This document shows, piece after piece, positions 26,749-33,416 of a stretch of 53,090 nt of DNA. The notes under the pieces were generated by a model that had not been told where the DNA came from, made no database searches, and worked only from the letters and a program-made list of their open reading frames with translations. Source of the DNA: Clostridiales bacterium (lineage in GTDB: Bacteria; Bacillota; Clostridia; Lachnospirales; Lachnospiraceae); the NCBI GenBank assembly GCA_021204045.1, contig JAJQAA010000037.1:1-53090 (forward strand), read 5' to 3'. The number at the start of each line of letters is the position of its first letter. The first letter of the stretch is position 1. The translations under genes and the position numbers were made by a program.

Positions 26749-26919
26749 GGGCAGAGCCAGATGGACGACCAGGTGCCCGCCGTGTTTACACGAGCGGGCA
26801 GGTGGGCGGTCATATGGCGAGCGAAGCGAGCGAGAAAAACCGCAGGTTTTTCGCAGCTCTGCCTTGTGGAAGGACACCCAGGTGTCCGCCGTGTTTACAC
26901 GAGCGGGCAGCTCTGCCCG
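26749..26919 (+). repeat. Hairpin-rich leader with a duplicated 31-base element
   Basis: A 31-base sequence at 26771-26801 is repeated with one mismatch at 26880-26910; each copy folds into a long hairpin (for example 26774-26780 with 26794-26800, inner stem 26781-26785 with 26788-26792). Between them are a hairpin with a pyrimidine-rich arm (about 26830-26854) and a perfect GGACACC/GGTGTCC stem (26872-26887). The 5' segment 26749-26757 can pair either with 26856-26863 or with 26910-26918, a mutually exclusive choice. All of it lies between a promoter and the DUF4015 gene. Whether it is a regulatory RNA or an inserted dispersed repeat is open. Confidence 0.65.
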
Positions 26920-26959
26920 ATATATGCGAAACTTATATAACCGTAGAGGACAGAAAGCG

Positions 26960-28318
26960 ATGAAGAATTACAAAATATGGCTTTTTCTGACTCTGGTTTT
27001 TCTGATCGGTGTACTGGCCGGCTGCGGTCGCCTGCAGGGGATTGAAAACCTGGCGACGACGCCGGCGCCCGTGGTAGTGGAGCGGGGGACATCCGGGGAA
27101 ATTCCGGAGCAGAAGAGCGAGGAAGAGACGGAACCGGAATTGCAGACAGAAGAGCTGTTGATTGATCTGACCCCGGAGCGGGCAGCTGTGCAGGCAAAAG
27201 GCATTTATATTTCTGCTTACGTGGCGGGTACGGCCGATATGGTTGACAAACTGCTTGTAGAGTTTGACCGCACAGAGGCCAATGCGCTGGTAATCGATTT
27301 CAAGGACGATTTTGGCCATGTGGTGTGTGAGACCACCTCGCCGCTGATCGAGTCTGTCGGTTCCACGCAGGTCTCCATTCAGGACATCAGCGGACTGATG
27401 CAAAAATTAGACGATCATGATATCTACGCGATCGCGCGCATTCCGGCATTCCGGGACGCCTGGCTGGGCGAAGCCAGACCGGACTGGTGTGTGAAGAAGG
27501 CGGACGGCAGCGTCTTTTACGACCGTGACGGCAATGCCTGGGTCAATCCTTACAAACAGGAAGCCTGGGATTATCTCGTGGAGATTGCCCGTCAGGCACA
27601 TCGCCTTGGCTTTGACGAGGTACAGTTTGACTATGTGCGTTTCTGTACGGAGCGCGGCATGCAGGACTGTGTTTTCGACGAGGCGGACGTGCAGGGTCGT
27701 TCCCGCACAGACATCATCTGTGAATTCATGGAATATGTATACGCAAAACTGAAAAGTGAGGGTATGTATGTGTCTGCGGATGTATTTGGCGCGATCATCA
27801 ACAGTGATGTCAACGCGAACGCTGTCGGACAGATTTACGGGGAGATGGCAAAACACCTTGACTATATCAGTCCGATGATTTATCCTTCTCATTATGGGGA
27901 TGGAAATTACGGGATCGAACATCCGGATCTGGAGCCGTACCGGACAGTGTCGGCGGCGCTGGAGGATTCCCGGAAAGAGCTTTATTTTGCCGGACTGGAG
28001 AGTGAACACATCGCCACCGTGCGGCCCTGGCTGCAGGATTTTACTGCTACCTGGCTTGCCAGTCACATCGATTACCAGGGAGAGCAGGTGCGCGAGCAGA
28101 TCCAGGCGGTTTACGACGCTGGCTATGACGAATGGCTTTTGTGGGACGCGGCCTGTACCTACCATTGGGATGGGCTGCTGACGCCGGAAGAGGCGGAGGC
28201 GGAGGCGGCGCAGATCGCGGAGTCGCGCGCGCAGCTGCCGGAGATTGTGTATGAGCCGGAGACCGAGCCGCCGGTGCCGACAGGCTCGGCAGGACCGCGG
28301 GTGAATGATCTTCCGTGA
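26960..28318 (+). CDS. DUF4015 lipoprotein (putative glycoside hydrolase-like)
   Basis: A 452-residue exported protein. It has an N-terminal signal peptide with lipobox LAGC, an acidic/proline linker (about 35-75), and then the DUF4015 putative glycoside-hydrolase domain: KGIYISAYVAG, ALVIDFKDDFGHVV, YAIARIPAFRD, WVNPYKQEAWDYL, FDEVQFDYVRF and SADVFGA, ending with YISPMIYPSHYGDG. These are the barrel-strand motifs of that family, which resembles GH13/GH66-like folds. It is probably a cell-surface carbohydrate-active protein, with the substrate unknown. The ATG at 26960 begins the signal peptide; the ribosome binding site (AGAGGA) is moderate. Its 3' end overlaps the beginning of the next open frame. 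Confidence 0.85.
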   Translation: MKNYKIWLFLTLVFLIGVLAGCGRLQGIENLATTPAPVVVERGTSGEIPEQKSEEETEPELQTEELLIDLTPERAAVQAKGIYISAYVAGTADMVDKLLVEFDRTEANALVIDFKDDFGHVVCETTSPLIESVGSTQVSIQDISGLMQKLDDHDIYAIARIPAFRDAWLGEARPDWCVKKADGSVFYDRDGNAWVNPYKQEAWDYLVEIARQAHRLGFDEVQFDYVRFCTERGMQDCVFDEADVQGRSRTDIICEFMEYVYAKLKSEGMYVSADVFGAIINSDVNANAVGQIYGEMAKHLDYISPMIYPSHYGDGNYGIEHPDLEPYRTVSAALEDSRKELYFAGLESEHIATVRPWLQDFTATWLASHIDYQGEQVREQIQAVYDAGYDEWLLWDAACTYHWDGLLTPEEAEAEAAQIAESRAQLPEIVYEPETEPPVPTGSAGPRVNDLP

Positions 28319-28337
28319 GAGGGGAGTGAATGTTTCT

Positions 28338-28988
28338 ATGGAGCGGATTGTGCGGCCGGGGGAGTTTTACCGGCATTTTAAAAATAAGCTGTATCAGGTG
28401 ACCGCGGTGGCGTACCACTCGGAGACCGGGGAGAAAATGGTCGTCTACCAGGCATTGTACGGAAACTTTCGCACTTATGTGCGGCCGTATGCGATGTTTG
28501 TCAGTGAGGTAGATCACGAGAAATATCCGGATGTGACCCAGAGATGGCGCTTTGAGCGCGTCCAGCCATGCAATGCCGGGACCGGAGAGTCCGTTGCGGC
28601 CTGCGGGATGCCGGACAAAGATGCAGACCAGAAAACGGCCGGGCAGGAAGATGGCGGCCAAAAAGACACGGATAAGAGAACAATGACCTGGAAGAACATG
28701 GGCGAAGATGAGACGGATGCTTCGGAGCCACCGGAAAATGAAAATTCGGTTCGTAAGCCGCATCCTGCTTTAATTCGATTTCTCGATTCCCATGATTATG
28801 AGGAGCGGATGGGGTGCCTGCATACGCTGGGGCTGGAAGGCAGCCAGGAGGATATTGACAGCCTGTATGTGGCGCTGGATATCCGGCCGCGATCGGGCGA
28901 GATCCTCACGCAGACGGAAGCAATCGGACGTTACCTGCGGATGCAAAACCATTTTGACGGCGCTCATTTGCGTGGCGGCAGGAAGTAG
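28338..28988 (+). CDS. DUF1653 domain protein with an extra C-terminal region
   Basis: A 216-residue protein. The first 75 residues are a DUF1653 domain (PGEFYRHFKNKLYQVTAVA in part, HSETGEKMVVYQALYGNF, VRPYAMF, RFERV), a small beta-barrel-like domain of unknown function that usually occurs alone. A charged, low-complexity linker (about 80-135, rich in Asp, Lys, Glu and Gln) leads to a C-terminal helical region HPALIRFLDSHDYEERMG...SLYVALDIRPRSGE, which I do not recognise. The ATG at 28338 lies after a GAGGGGAG box; in-frame GTG (28326) and ATG (28305) codons are alternatives. It precedes uvrC. Confidence 0.75.
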   Translation: MERIVRPGEFYRHFKNKLYQVTAVAYHSETGEKMVVYQALYGNFRTYVRPYAMFVSEVDHEKYPDVTQRWRFERVQPCNAGTGESVAACGMPDKDADQKTAGQEDGGQKDTDKRTMTWKNMGEDETDASEPPENENSVRKPHPALIRFLDSHDYEERMGCLHTLGLEGSQEDIDSLYVALDIRPRSGEILTQTEAIGRYLRMQNHFDGAHLRGGRK

Positions 28989-29027
28989 CATTATGAGTGA
29001 TATTTGTGCGGGTGGAAGGAAACAGAC

Positions 29028-30896
29028 TTGTTTAATATAGAAGAAGAACTTAAAAAACTCCCGGCTCAGCCGGGAGTTTATATCATGCATGACGAAAAGG
29101 ATGAGATCATCTATGTCGGCAAGGCGATCAGCCTGAAAAACCGCGTGCGCCAGTATTTTCAGAGCAGTCGCAGCAAGACGGCAAAGATTGAGCGGATGGT
29201 CTCGCGGATCGTCCGTTTCGAGTACATTGTCACAGACTCGGAGCTGGAAGCGCTGGTGCTGGAGTGCAACCTGATCAAGGAGCACCGGCCGCGCTACAAC
29301 ACAATGCTCAAGGACGATAAGGCTTACCCATACATCCGTGTGACGGTCGCAGAGGACTTTCCGCGCGTATTGTTTTCGCGGACGATGAAGAAGGACAAAA
29401 GCAAATATTTTGGTCCTTATACCAGTGCCGGGGCGGTCAAAGATACGATCGAGCTGATCCGCAAGCTGTACCAGATCCGCACCTGCAGCCGCGTACTGCC
29501 GCGCGATACCGGGAAGGAGCGCCCCTGCCTCAATTACCATATCCGGCAGTGCGGCGCGCCCTGCCAGGGTTATATCAGCAAAGAAGAGTACGCGGAGAAT
29601 ATCGCGCGCGCCCTGGAATTCTTAAACGGCCATTATGACAAGGTATTGAGGTACGTGGAAGATAAGATGCGGGCCGCCTCGGACGCCCTGGATTTTGAGA
29701 AGGCGATCGAGTACCGCGAATTGCTGAACAGCGTCAAAAAGGTGGCGCAGAAGCAGAAGATCACGAGCAGCGGCATGGAAGACCGTGACATCATCGCTCT
29801 GGCGCGCGATGAGCGTGACGCGGTGGTGCAGGTCTTTTTCATGCGGGAGGGCAGGATGATTGGCCGCGATCATTTCCACCTGAGTGTCGGCGCCGAAGAA
29901 CAGCCGGGGCAGATCCTTACCAGCTTCATCAAGCAGTTTTATTCGGGAACGCCGTTTCTGCCGCGGGAGCTGTGGATTGAGGAAAAGCTGGAAGAAGAAG
30001 AGATTATCGCCGCCTGGCTGACGGCCCGGAAGGGTCAGAAGGTACACATTGTCGTGCCGAGGAAGGGCCAGAAAGAGCGCATGATCGAGCTGGCGCAGAA
30101 GAACGCCGAGCTGGTGCTCTCCAAGGACCGGGAACGGATCCGCCGCGAGGAGCTGCGCACAGCCGGAGCGATGAAGCAGGTCGCGGACTGGTTGGGCCTG
30201 GAGCATGTGCGTCGTGTAGAGGCGTTCGATATATCAAATATTTCCGGTTATGAGTCCGTCGGCTCGATGGTCGTCTACGAGAACGGCCGGCCCAAACGCA
30301 GCGATTACCGCAAATTTAAGATCCGCACGGTCATAGGGCCGAATGATTACGCCTCAATGAAAGAGGTATTGCAGCGGCGCTTCGAGCATGGCATGGAGGA
30401 GCAGCGGACGCTGCGCGAGCAGGGGGAGGACGAGGCCTTTGGCAGCTTCACCCGCTTCCCGGATCTGCTGATGATGGACGGCGGGCGCGGACAGGTCAAC
30501 ATCGCGCTGGAGGTACTTGCCGGTCTGGGGCTGGATATTCCGGTCTGCGGCATGGTCAAGGACGACCATCACCGCACGCGCGGCCTATACTATCAGAATG
30601 TCGAGATCCCGATCGACCGCCACAGCGAGGGGTTCGCGCTGATCACCCGTATCCAGGATGAGGCGCACCGTTTCGCGATCGAATATCACCGCAGTCTGCG
30701 CGACAAGGGGCAGGTGCGCTCGGTGCTCGACGACATTCCCGGTATCGGGGATACGCGCCGCAAGGCGCTTTTGCGCAGCTTCCGCTCACTGGAGGCGATC
30801 CGCGACGCGAACGAGGAAGAGCTTGCCGCGGTTCCCGGCATGAACCGCGCGGCGGCCGCGAATGTCTATCGGTTTTTTCATCCCGGGGACGCGTGA
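29028..30896 (+). CDS. uvrC: Excinuclease ABC subunit C
   Basis: Dual-incision nuclease of UvrABC nucleotide excision repair. The 622-residue protein has the GIY-YIG domain ([20 protein letters not shown] in part, about 14-95), the cysteine-containing [15 protein letters not shown] region, the UVR motif around 200-235, the RNase H-like endonuclease domain with [22 protein letters not shown] and the [12 protein letters not shown] His, and C-terminal helix-hairpin-helix repeats ([29 protein letters not shown]). I choose the TTG at 29028 as start: it gives the family N-terminus [11 protein letters not shown] and follows GGAAGGAAA. The in-frame ATG at 29004 lacks a ribosome binding site. Confidence 0.96.
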   Translation: MFNIEEELKKLPAQPGVYIMHDEKDEIIYVGKAISLKNRVRQYFQSSRSKTAKIERMVSRIVRFEYIVTDSELEALVLECNLIKEHRPRYNTMLKDDKAYPYIRVTVAEDFPRVLFSRTMKKDKSKYFGPYTSAGAVKDTIELIRKLYQIRTCSRVLPRDTGKERPCLNYHIRQCGAPCQGYISKEEYAENIARALEFLNGHYDKVLRYVEDKMRAASDALDFEKAIEYRELLNSVKKVAQKQKITSSGMEDRDIIALARDERDAVVQVFFMREGRMIGRDHFHLSVGAEEQPGQILTSFIKQFYSGTPFLPRELWIEEKLEEEEIIAAWLTARKGQKVHIVVPRKGQKERMIELAQKNAELVLSKDRERIRREELRTAGAMKQVADWLGLEHVRRVEAFDISNISGYESVGSMVVYENGRPKRSDYRKFKIRTVIGPNDYASMKEVLQRRFEHGMEEQRTLREQGEDEAFGSFTRFPDLLMMDGGRGQVNIALEVLAGLGLDIPVCGMVKDDHHRTRGLYYQNVEIPIDRHSEGFALITRIQDEAHRFAIEYHRSLRDKGQVRSVLDDIPGIGDTRRKALLRSFRSLEAIRDANEEELAAVPGMNRAAAANVYRFFHPGDA

Positions 30897-30993
30897 ATTA
30901 AGAAAGAGATCTTATAAAGCCAGAATAATTATGTTTCTCTATCTGTTTGATGAGCCTAGCCTGCCGGTATTCATTGGGGTTTTGCTTTCATTT

Positions 30994-31026
30994 CTGCAAT
31001 AAGCCTGCAATAAGGCCTGCAATAAG
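30994..31026 (+). repeat. Three short tandem copies upstream of the infC leader
   Basis: CTGCAATAAG occurs at 30994-31003, 31005-31014 and 31017-31026, just upstream of the infC promoter. No function is evident. The stretch from uvrC to here (30897-30993) holds nothing else I can support. Confidence 0.55.
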
Positions 31027-31041
31027 ACCAGCAAAAAACTC

Positions 31042-31071
31042 TTGACAAGATGCCAATAACTGTGTTATTGT
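31042..31071 (+). promoter_or_regulatory. Sigma-A-type promoter of the infC operon
   Basis: A perfect TTGACA (31042-31047), an 18-base spacer and TATTGT (31066-31071) precede the attenuator leader. Transcription would begin at about 31078. Confidence 0.7.
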
Positions 31072-31077
31072 ACTAAA

Positions 31078-31233
31078 GGCTGTGAGAGCAGCTTACAGGA
31101 AAGTAGGTATCCACCTCACCTCGGCACGATTGCGTGACCCTGGTTCATATTAGGAAACACGTTATGTTCGTTTTCGCGTACATTTTTCGGCGTGCTGCTT
31201 AAACCGGTGGATAGATTTTCTATCTACTTTTTT
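31078..31233 (+). ncRNA. Attenuator leader of infC-rpmI-rplT (L20-leader type)
   Basis: The leader ends in a clear terminator: a 9-bp stem (31206-31214 with 31218-31226) followed by seven Ts (31227-31233). The left arm of this terminator, GGTGGATA at 31205-31212, can instead pair with TATCCACC at 31108-31115. AGCAGC at 31087-31092 can pair with GCTGCT at 31194-31199, which would cross the first pairing and form a pseudoknot. The gene context and the antiterminator logic match ribosomal protein L20 autoregulatory leaders of Firmicutes, where L20 binding favours termination. Assignment to that Rfam family is by context and logic, not by a search. Confidence 0.7.
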
Positions 31234-31280
31234 TATGCGCAGGTACAAACATATATCATGTCAAATGGAGGTATACGACA

Positions 31281-31787
31281 ATTAGCGAGTTAATGATTAA
31301 CGAACAGATCCGGGACAGGGAAGTCCGGTTGATAGGCGAGAACGGCGAACAGCTCGGCATTATGTCGGCTAAGGATGCTTACAAGCTTGCTCTTGAGGCG
31401 GAACTTGACCTGGTCAAGATTGCCCCTATGGCAAAACCGCCGGTCTGTAAGATTATCGACTACGGGAAATATCGTTACGAGCTGGCAAGGAAAGAAAAGG
31501 AAGCAAAAAAGAAGCAGAAGGTAATCGAGACCAAGGAGGTGCGGCTTTCTCCCAATATCGATACCAACGATCTCAACACCAAGATGGGCGCGGCGCGCAA
31601 ATTTCTGGAAAAGGGAGATAAGGTAAAGGTTACTCTGCGTTTCCGGGGCCGCGAGATGGCGCATATGTCCAAGTCCAGATATATTCTGGATGATTTTGCC
31701 GAAAACCTCAAGGACATCGCTGTTGTCGATAAGCCTTCCAAGGTTGAGGGCCGCAGCATGGTTATGTTTTTATCTGCCAAAAAGTAG
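31281..31787 (+). CDS. infC: Translation initiation factor IF-3
   Basis: IF-3 binds the 30S subunit and proofreads start-codon selection. The protein has the N-terminal domain (MINEQIRDREVRLIGENGEQLG in part), the basic linker KEKEAKKKQK and the C-terminal domain (EVRLSPNIDTNDLNTKM, KVTLRFRGREMAH). I place the start at the ATT codon at 31281: GGAGG at 31267-31271 lies 9 bases away, whereas the first in-frame ATG (31293) is 21 bases from it, and the extra residues ISEL match the usual clostridial N-terminus. An AUU start is the known basis of IF-3 autoregulation in Escherichia coli. It gives 168 residues. Confidence 0.95.
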   Translation: MSELMINEQIRDREVRLIGENGEQLGIMSAKDAYKLALEAELDLVKIAPMAKPPVCKIIDYGKYRYELARKEKEAKKKQKVIETKEVRLSPNIDTNDLNTKMGAARKFLEKGDKVKVTLRFRGREMAHMSKSRYILDDFAENLKDIAVVDKPSKVEGRSMVMFLSAKK

Positions 31788-31818
31788 CAAAAGGAATGAA
31801 AATTAAGGAGGAAGAATT

Positions 31819-32016
31819 ATGCCTAAATTAAAAACAAGCAGAGCAGCTGCCAAGCGTTTCAAAAAGACCGGTACCGGTAAACTGGTTCGCAACAAAGCAT
31901 ATAAGTCTCACATCCTGACAAAGAAGTCCACCAAGAGAAAAAGGAATCTCAGAAAAGACATCGTTACCGACCAGACCAACGCGAAGGTAATGAAGAAGAT
32001 TCTGCCGTATCTGTAG
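31819..32016 (+). CDS. rpmI: 50S ribosomal protein L35
   Basis: A 65-residue, highly basic ribosomal protein with the L35 pattern: [21 protein letters not shown] in part, [21 protein letters not shown] in part, and a C-terminal KKILPYL. It is second in the conserved infC-rpmI-rplT operon, with an AGGAGGAAG ribosome binding site 31 bases after infC. Confidence 0.97.
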   Translation: MPKLKTSRAAAKRFKKTGTGKLVRNKAYKSHILTKKSTKRKRNLRKDIVTDQTNAKVMKKILPYL

Positions 32017-32043
32017 GTTTCGTGTGAGAAGGAGGAAAAACCA

Positions 32044-32400
32044 ATGGCAAGAGTGAAAGGCGGTTTAAACGCAAGAAAGAAACACAATAGAGTTCTGAAG
32101 ATGGCGAAAGGCTATCGTGGCGCCCGTTCCAAACAGTACCGGATCGCGAAGCAGTCTGTAATGAGGGCGCTGGCCAGTTCTTACGCGGGACGCAAGCAGA
32201 GAAAGAGACAGTTCCGTCAGCTCTGGATTGCCCGTATCAACGCGGCAGCGCGTATGAACGGTCTCTCCTACAGCAAGTTCATGTATGGCCTGAAGCTGGC
32301 CGGTATCGAGCTGAACCGCAAGATCCTTTCCGATATGGCGATCAATGACGCGGAAGGATTTACGAAGCTGGCCGAGACCGCGAAGGGCAAACTGGCGTAA
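32044..32400 (+). CDS. rplT: 50S ribosomal protein L20
   Basis: An 118-residue rRNA-binding protein required early in 50S assembly, and the likely repressor acting on the operon leader. The family sequence is plain: [20 protein letters not shown] in part, [36 protein letters not shown] and the C-terminal [20 protein letters not shown]. It is the last gene of the operon, with an AAGGAGG box. Confidence 0.97.
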   Translation: MARVKGGLNARKKHNRVLKMAKGYRGARSKQYRIAKQSVMRALASSYAGRKQRKRQFRQLWIARINAAARMNGLSYSKFMYGLKLAGIELNRKILSDMAINDAEGFTKLAETAKGKLA

Positions 32401-32481
32401 GTGTGCCTGAGATAAGGCAAATAAAAGCGAAGCGGACGAAGACATTTGCGATTCGTCTGAAATGATGGAAAGTGATAGAAG

Positions 32482-32502
32482 GCGGCTCCTTGAGAGGGGC
32501 CG
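32482..32502 (+). terminator. Hairpin after rplT
   Basis: An 8-bp GC-rich stem (GCGGCTCC with GGGGCCGC, one G-U) lies about 80 bases after rplT. Its T-tail is weak, so it may act as a 3' stabiliser or partial terminator. Confidence 0.45.
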
Positions 32503-32563
32503 CTGATTTGTATGTACGTTCTGATCGGGATCATGATCTGGTAAATTCGAGAAATGATAAAGG

Positions 32564-32607
32564 AAAACGGGGATACCATATGCTATCAGCTATGATATCC
32601 CCGCTTT
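32564..32607. terminator. Probable bidirectional terminator between rplT and the small minus-strand ORF
   Basis: A long inverted repeat centred at about 32585, with a core CGGGGATA stem (32568-32575 with 32596-32603) and two mismatches farther out, lies between two convergent units. A/T-rich flanks on both sides are compatible with termination in both directions. Confidence 0.6.
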
Positions 32608-32628
32608 CTTGCAGTTAAATTTTTTCTC

Positions 32629-32805
32629 CTAGATTGAAAGTGTATCGTGTTTTGCGACAGAAGAGCCTCCTGTCCAAAGCAGCGGATCTACCTCATTTTC
32701 GCCGTCCAGGTCGCCGTTATAGCCGATGACATGGAGCAGTGACATGAAGGCCGTAATGTCGAGACTATCGTTTTCGTTTCCGAATTTATTCAAATTCTGC
32801 CACAT
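32629..32805 (-). CDS. Small unknown ORF (58 residues)
   Basis: A short, acidic, cysteine-free protein beginning MWQNLNKFGNEND and ending SVAKHDTLSI, with a central hydrophobic helix (ITAFMSLLHVIGY). An AAGGAGG box precedes ATG codons at 32811 and 32805; the latter has the better spacing (8 bases). A possible weak promoter lies upstream and a terminator hairpin follows it, so expression is plausible. I recognise no family. A secreted peptide, a RiPP-like precursor or a small regulatory protein are all conceivable, but no modification or export genes are nearby. Confidence 0.5.
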   Translation of the reverse strand: MWQNLNKFGNENDSLDITAFMSLLHVIGYNGDLDGENEVDPLLWTGGSSVAKHDTLSI

Positions 32806-32956
32806 ATTCATTTCCTCCTTAATCGACATTTTTATTCATTCATTTTTTATTTAACAGCTGTACAACTGATGTGCTTATAATACACGATGCGGGAGGCATA
32901 GATAAGGTCTGATATTAGTTTAAATTTGGTAAAAATTGACTTTTCGGTTTGATGCA

Positions 32957-32984
32957 ATAAAAAAAGACGCCCTTCAGCGTCTTT
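32957..32984 (-). terminator. Rho-independent terminator of the tRNA cluster
   Basis: On the minus strand a perfect 8-bp stem (AAAGACGC with GCGTCTTT) with a 6-base loop is followed by a T-run, directly downstream of the tRNA-Leu(CAG) gene. Confidence 0.88.
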
Positions 32985-32992
32985 ATCGATCG

Positions 32993-33076
32993 TGCAGAAG
33001 ATGGGAGTCGAACCCACAAGGTATTGCTACCACACGGACCTGAACCGTGCGCGTCTGCCAATTCCGCCACTTCTGC
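32993..33076 (-). tRNA. tRNA-Leu (anticodon CAG)
   Basis: An 84-base class II tRNA with acceptor stem GCAGAAG/CTTCTGC, a D-arm starting GGCGGAATTGGCAGACGCG, anticodon stem CACGG/CCGTG with loop TTCAGGT (anticodon CAG), a long variable arm and the T-loop TTCGACT. CCA is not encoded. It is last in a three-tRNA unit. Confidence 0.93.
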
Positions 33077-33080
33077 AAAG

Positions 33081-33153
33081 CTCCCCGAGTAGGACTTGAA
33101 CCTACGACAGCGCGGTTAACAGCCGCGTGCTCTACCGACTGAGCTATCGAGGA
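33081..33153 (-). tRNA. tRNA-Asn (anticodon GTT)
   Basis: A 73-base tRNA with acceptor stem TCCTCGA/TCGGGGA (one T-G pair), D-arm TAGCTCAGTCGGTAGAGC, an anticodon loop reading CTGTTAA (anticodon GTT), a T-arm with GGTTCAAGTCC and discriminator G. CCA is not encoded. It lies between the two tRNA-Leu genes. Confidence 0.95.
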
Positions 33154-33157
33154 ATGC

Positions 33158-33241
33158 TGCGGAAGATGGGACTTGAACCCACACGACGTAACCGCCACTA
33201 GATCCTTAGTCTAGCCTGTCTGCCAATTCCAGCACTTCCGC
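33158..33241 (-). tRNA. tRNA-Leu (anticodon AAG)
   Basis: An 84-base class II tRNA with acceptor stem GCGGAAG/CTTCCGC and a long variable arm. The anticodon stem is CTAGA/TCTAG with loop CTAAGGA, giving anticodon AAG (position 34 is A, expected to need inosine editing by TadA). It is the first gene of the tRNA unit, directly behind a consensus promoter. CCA is not encoded. Confidence 0.92.
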
Positions 33242-33251
33242 GAACTCAGAT

Positions 33252-33280
33252 AGTATAACACGATTTTTTTCGGATAGCAA
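33252..33280 (-). promoter_or_regulatory. Promoter of the tRNA-Leu-Asn-Leu unit
   Basis: On the minus strand TTGCTA (33280-33275), a 17-base spacer and TATACT (33257-33252) lie just upstream of the first tRNA. Confidence 0.8.
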
Positions 33281-33328
33281 CTATTTTTTTAAAAAATTTG
33301 GAAATGCAAAAGTCAAATGAAATGTTGA

Positions 33329-33357
33329 GTGACAAGCAGGTTTTTTTGAATTATAAT
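33329..33357 (+). promoter_or_regulatory. Promoter of the GtrII-like gene
   Basis: GTGACA (33329-33334), a 17-base spacer and a perfect TATAAT (33352-33357) lie 59 bases upstream of the start codon. Confidence 0.72.
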
Positions 33358-33416
33358 GGCGGCGGAACGAACAAATCCGATAATCTGAGTAATATGGGAT
33401 TGACAAGGAGCGCGGT

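Noticed and set aside
26749-26919. CRISPR array
   Set aside because: There are only two copies of the 31-base unit, 109 bases apart, the unit is itself a hairpin, and no cas gene is present.
32993-33241. tRNA-associated mobile island or attachment site
   Set aside because: The tRNA cluster has a promoter and terminator, and no integrase, direct repeat of a tRNA 3' end or phage gene flanks it.
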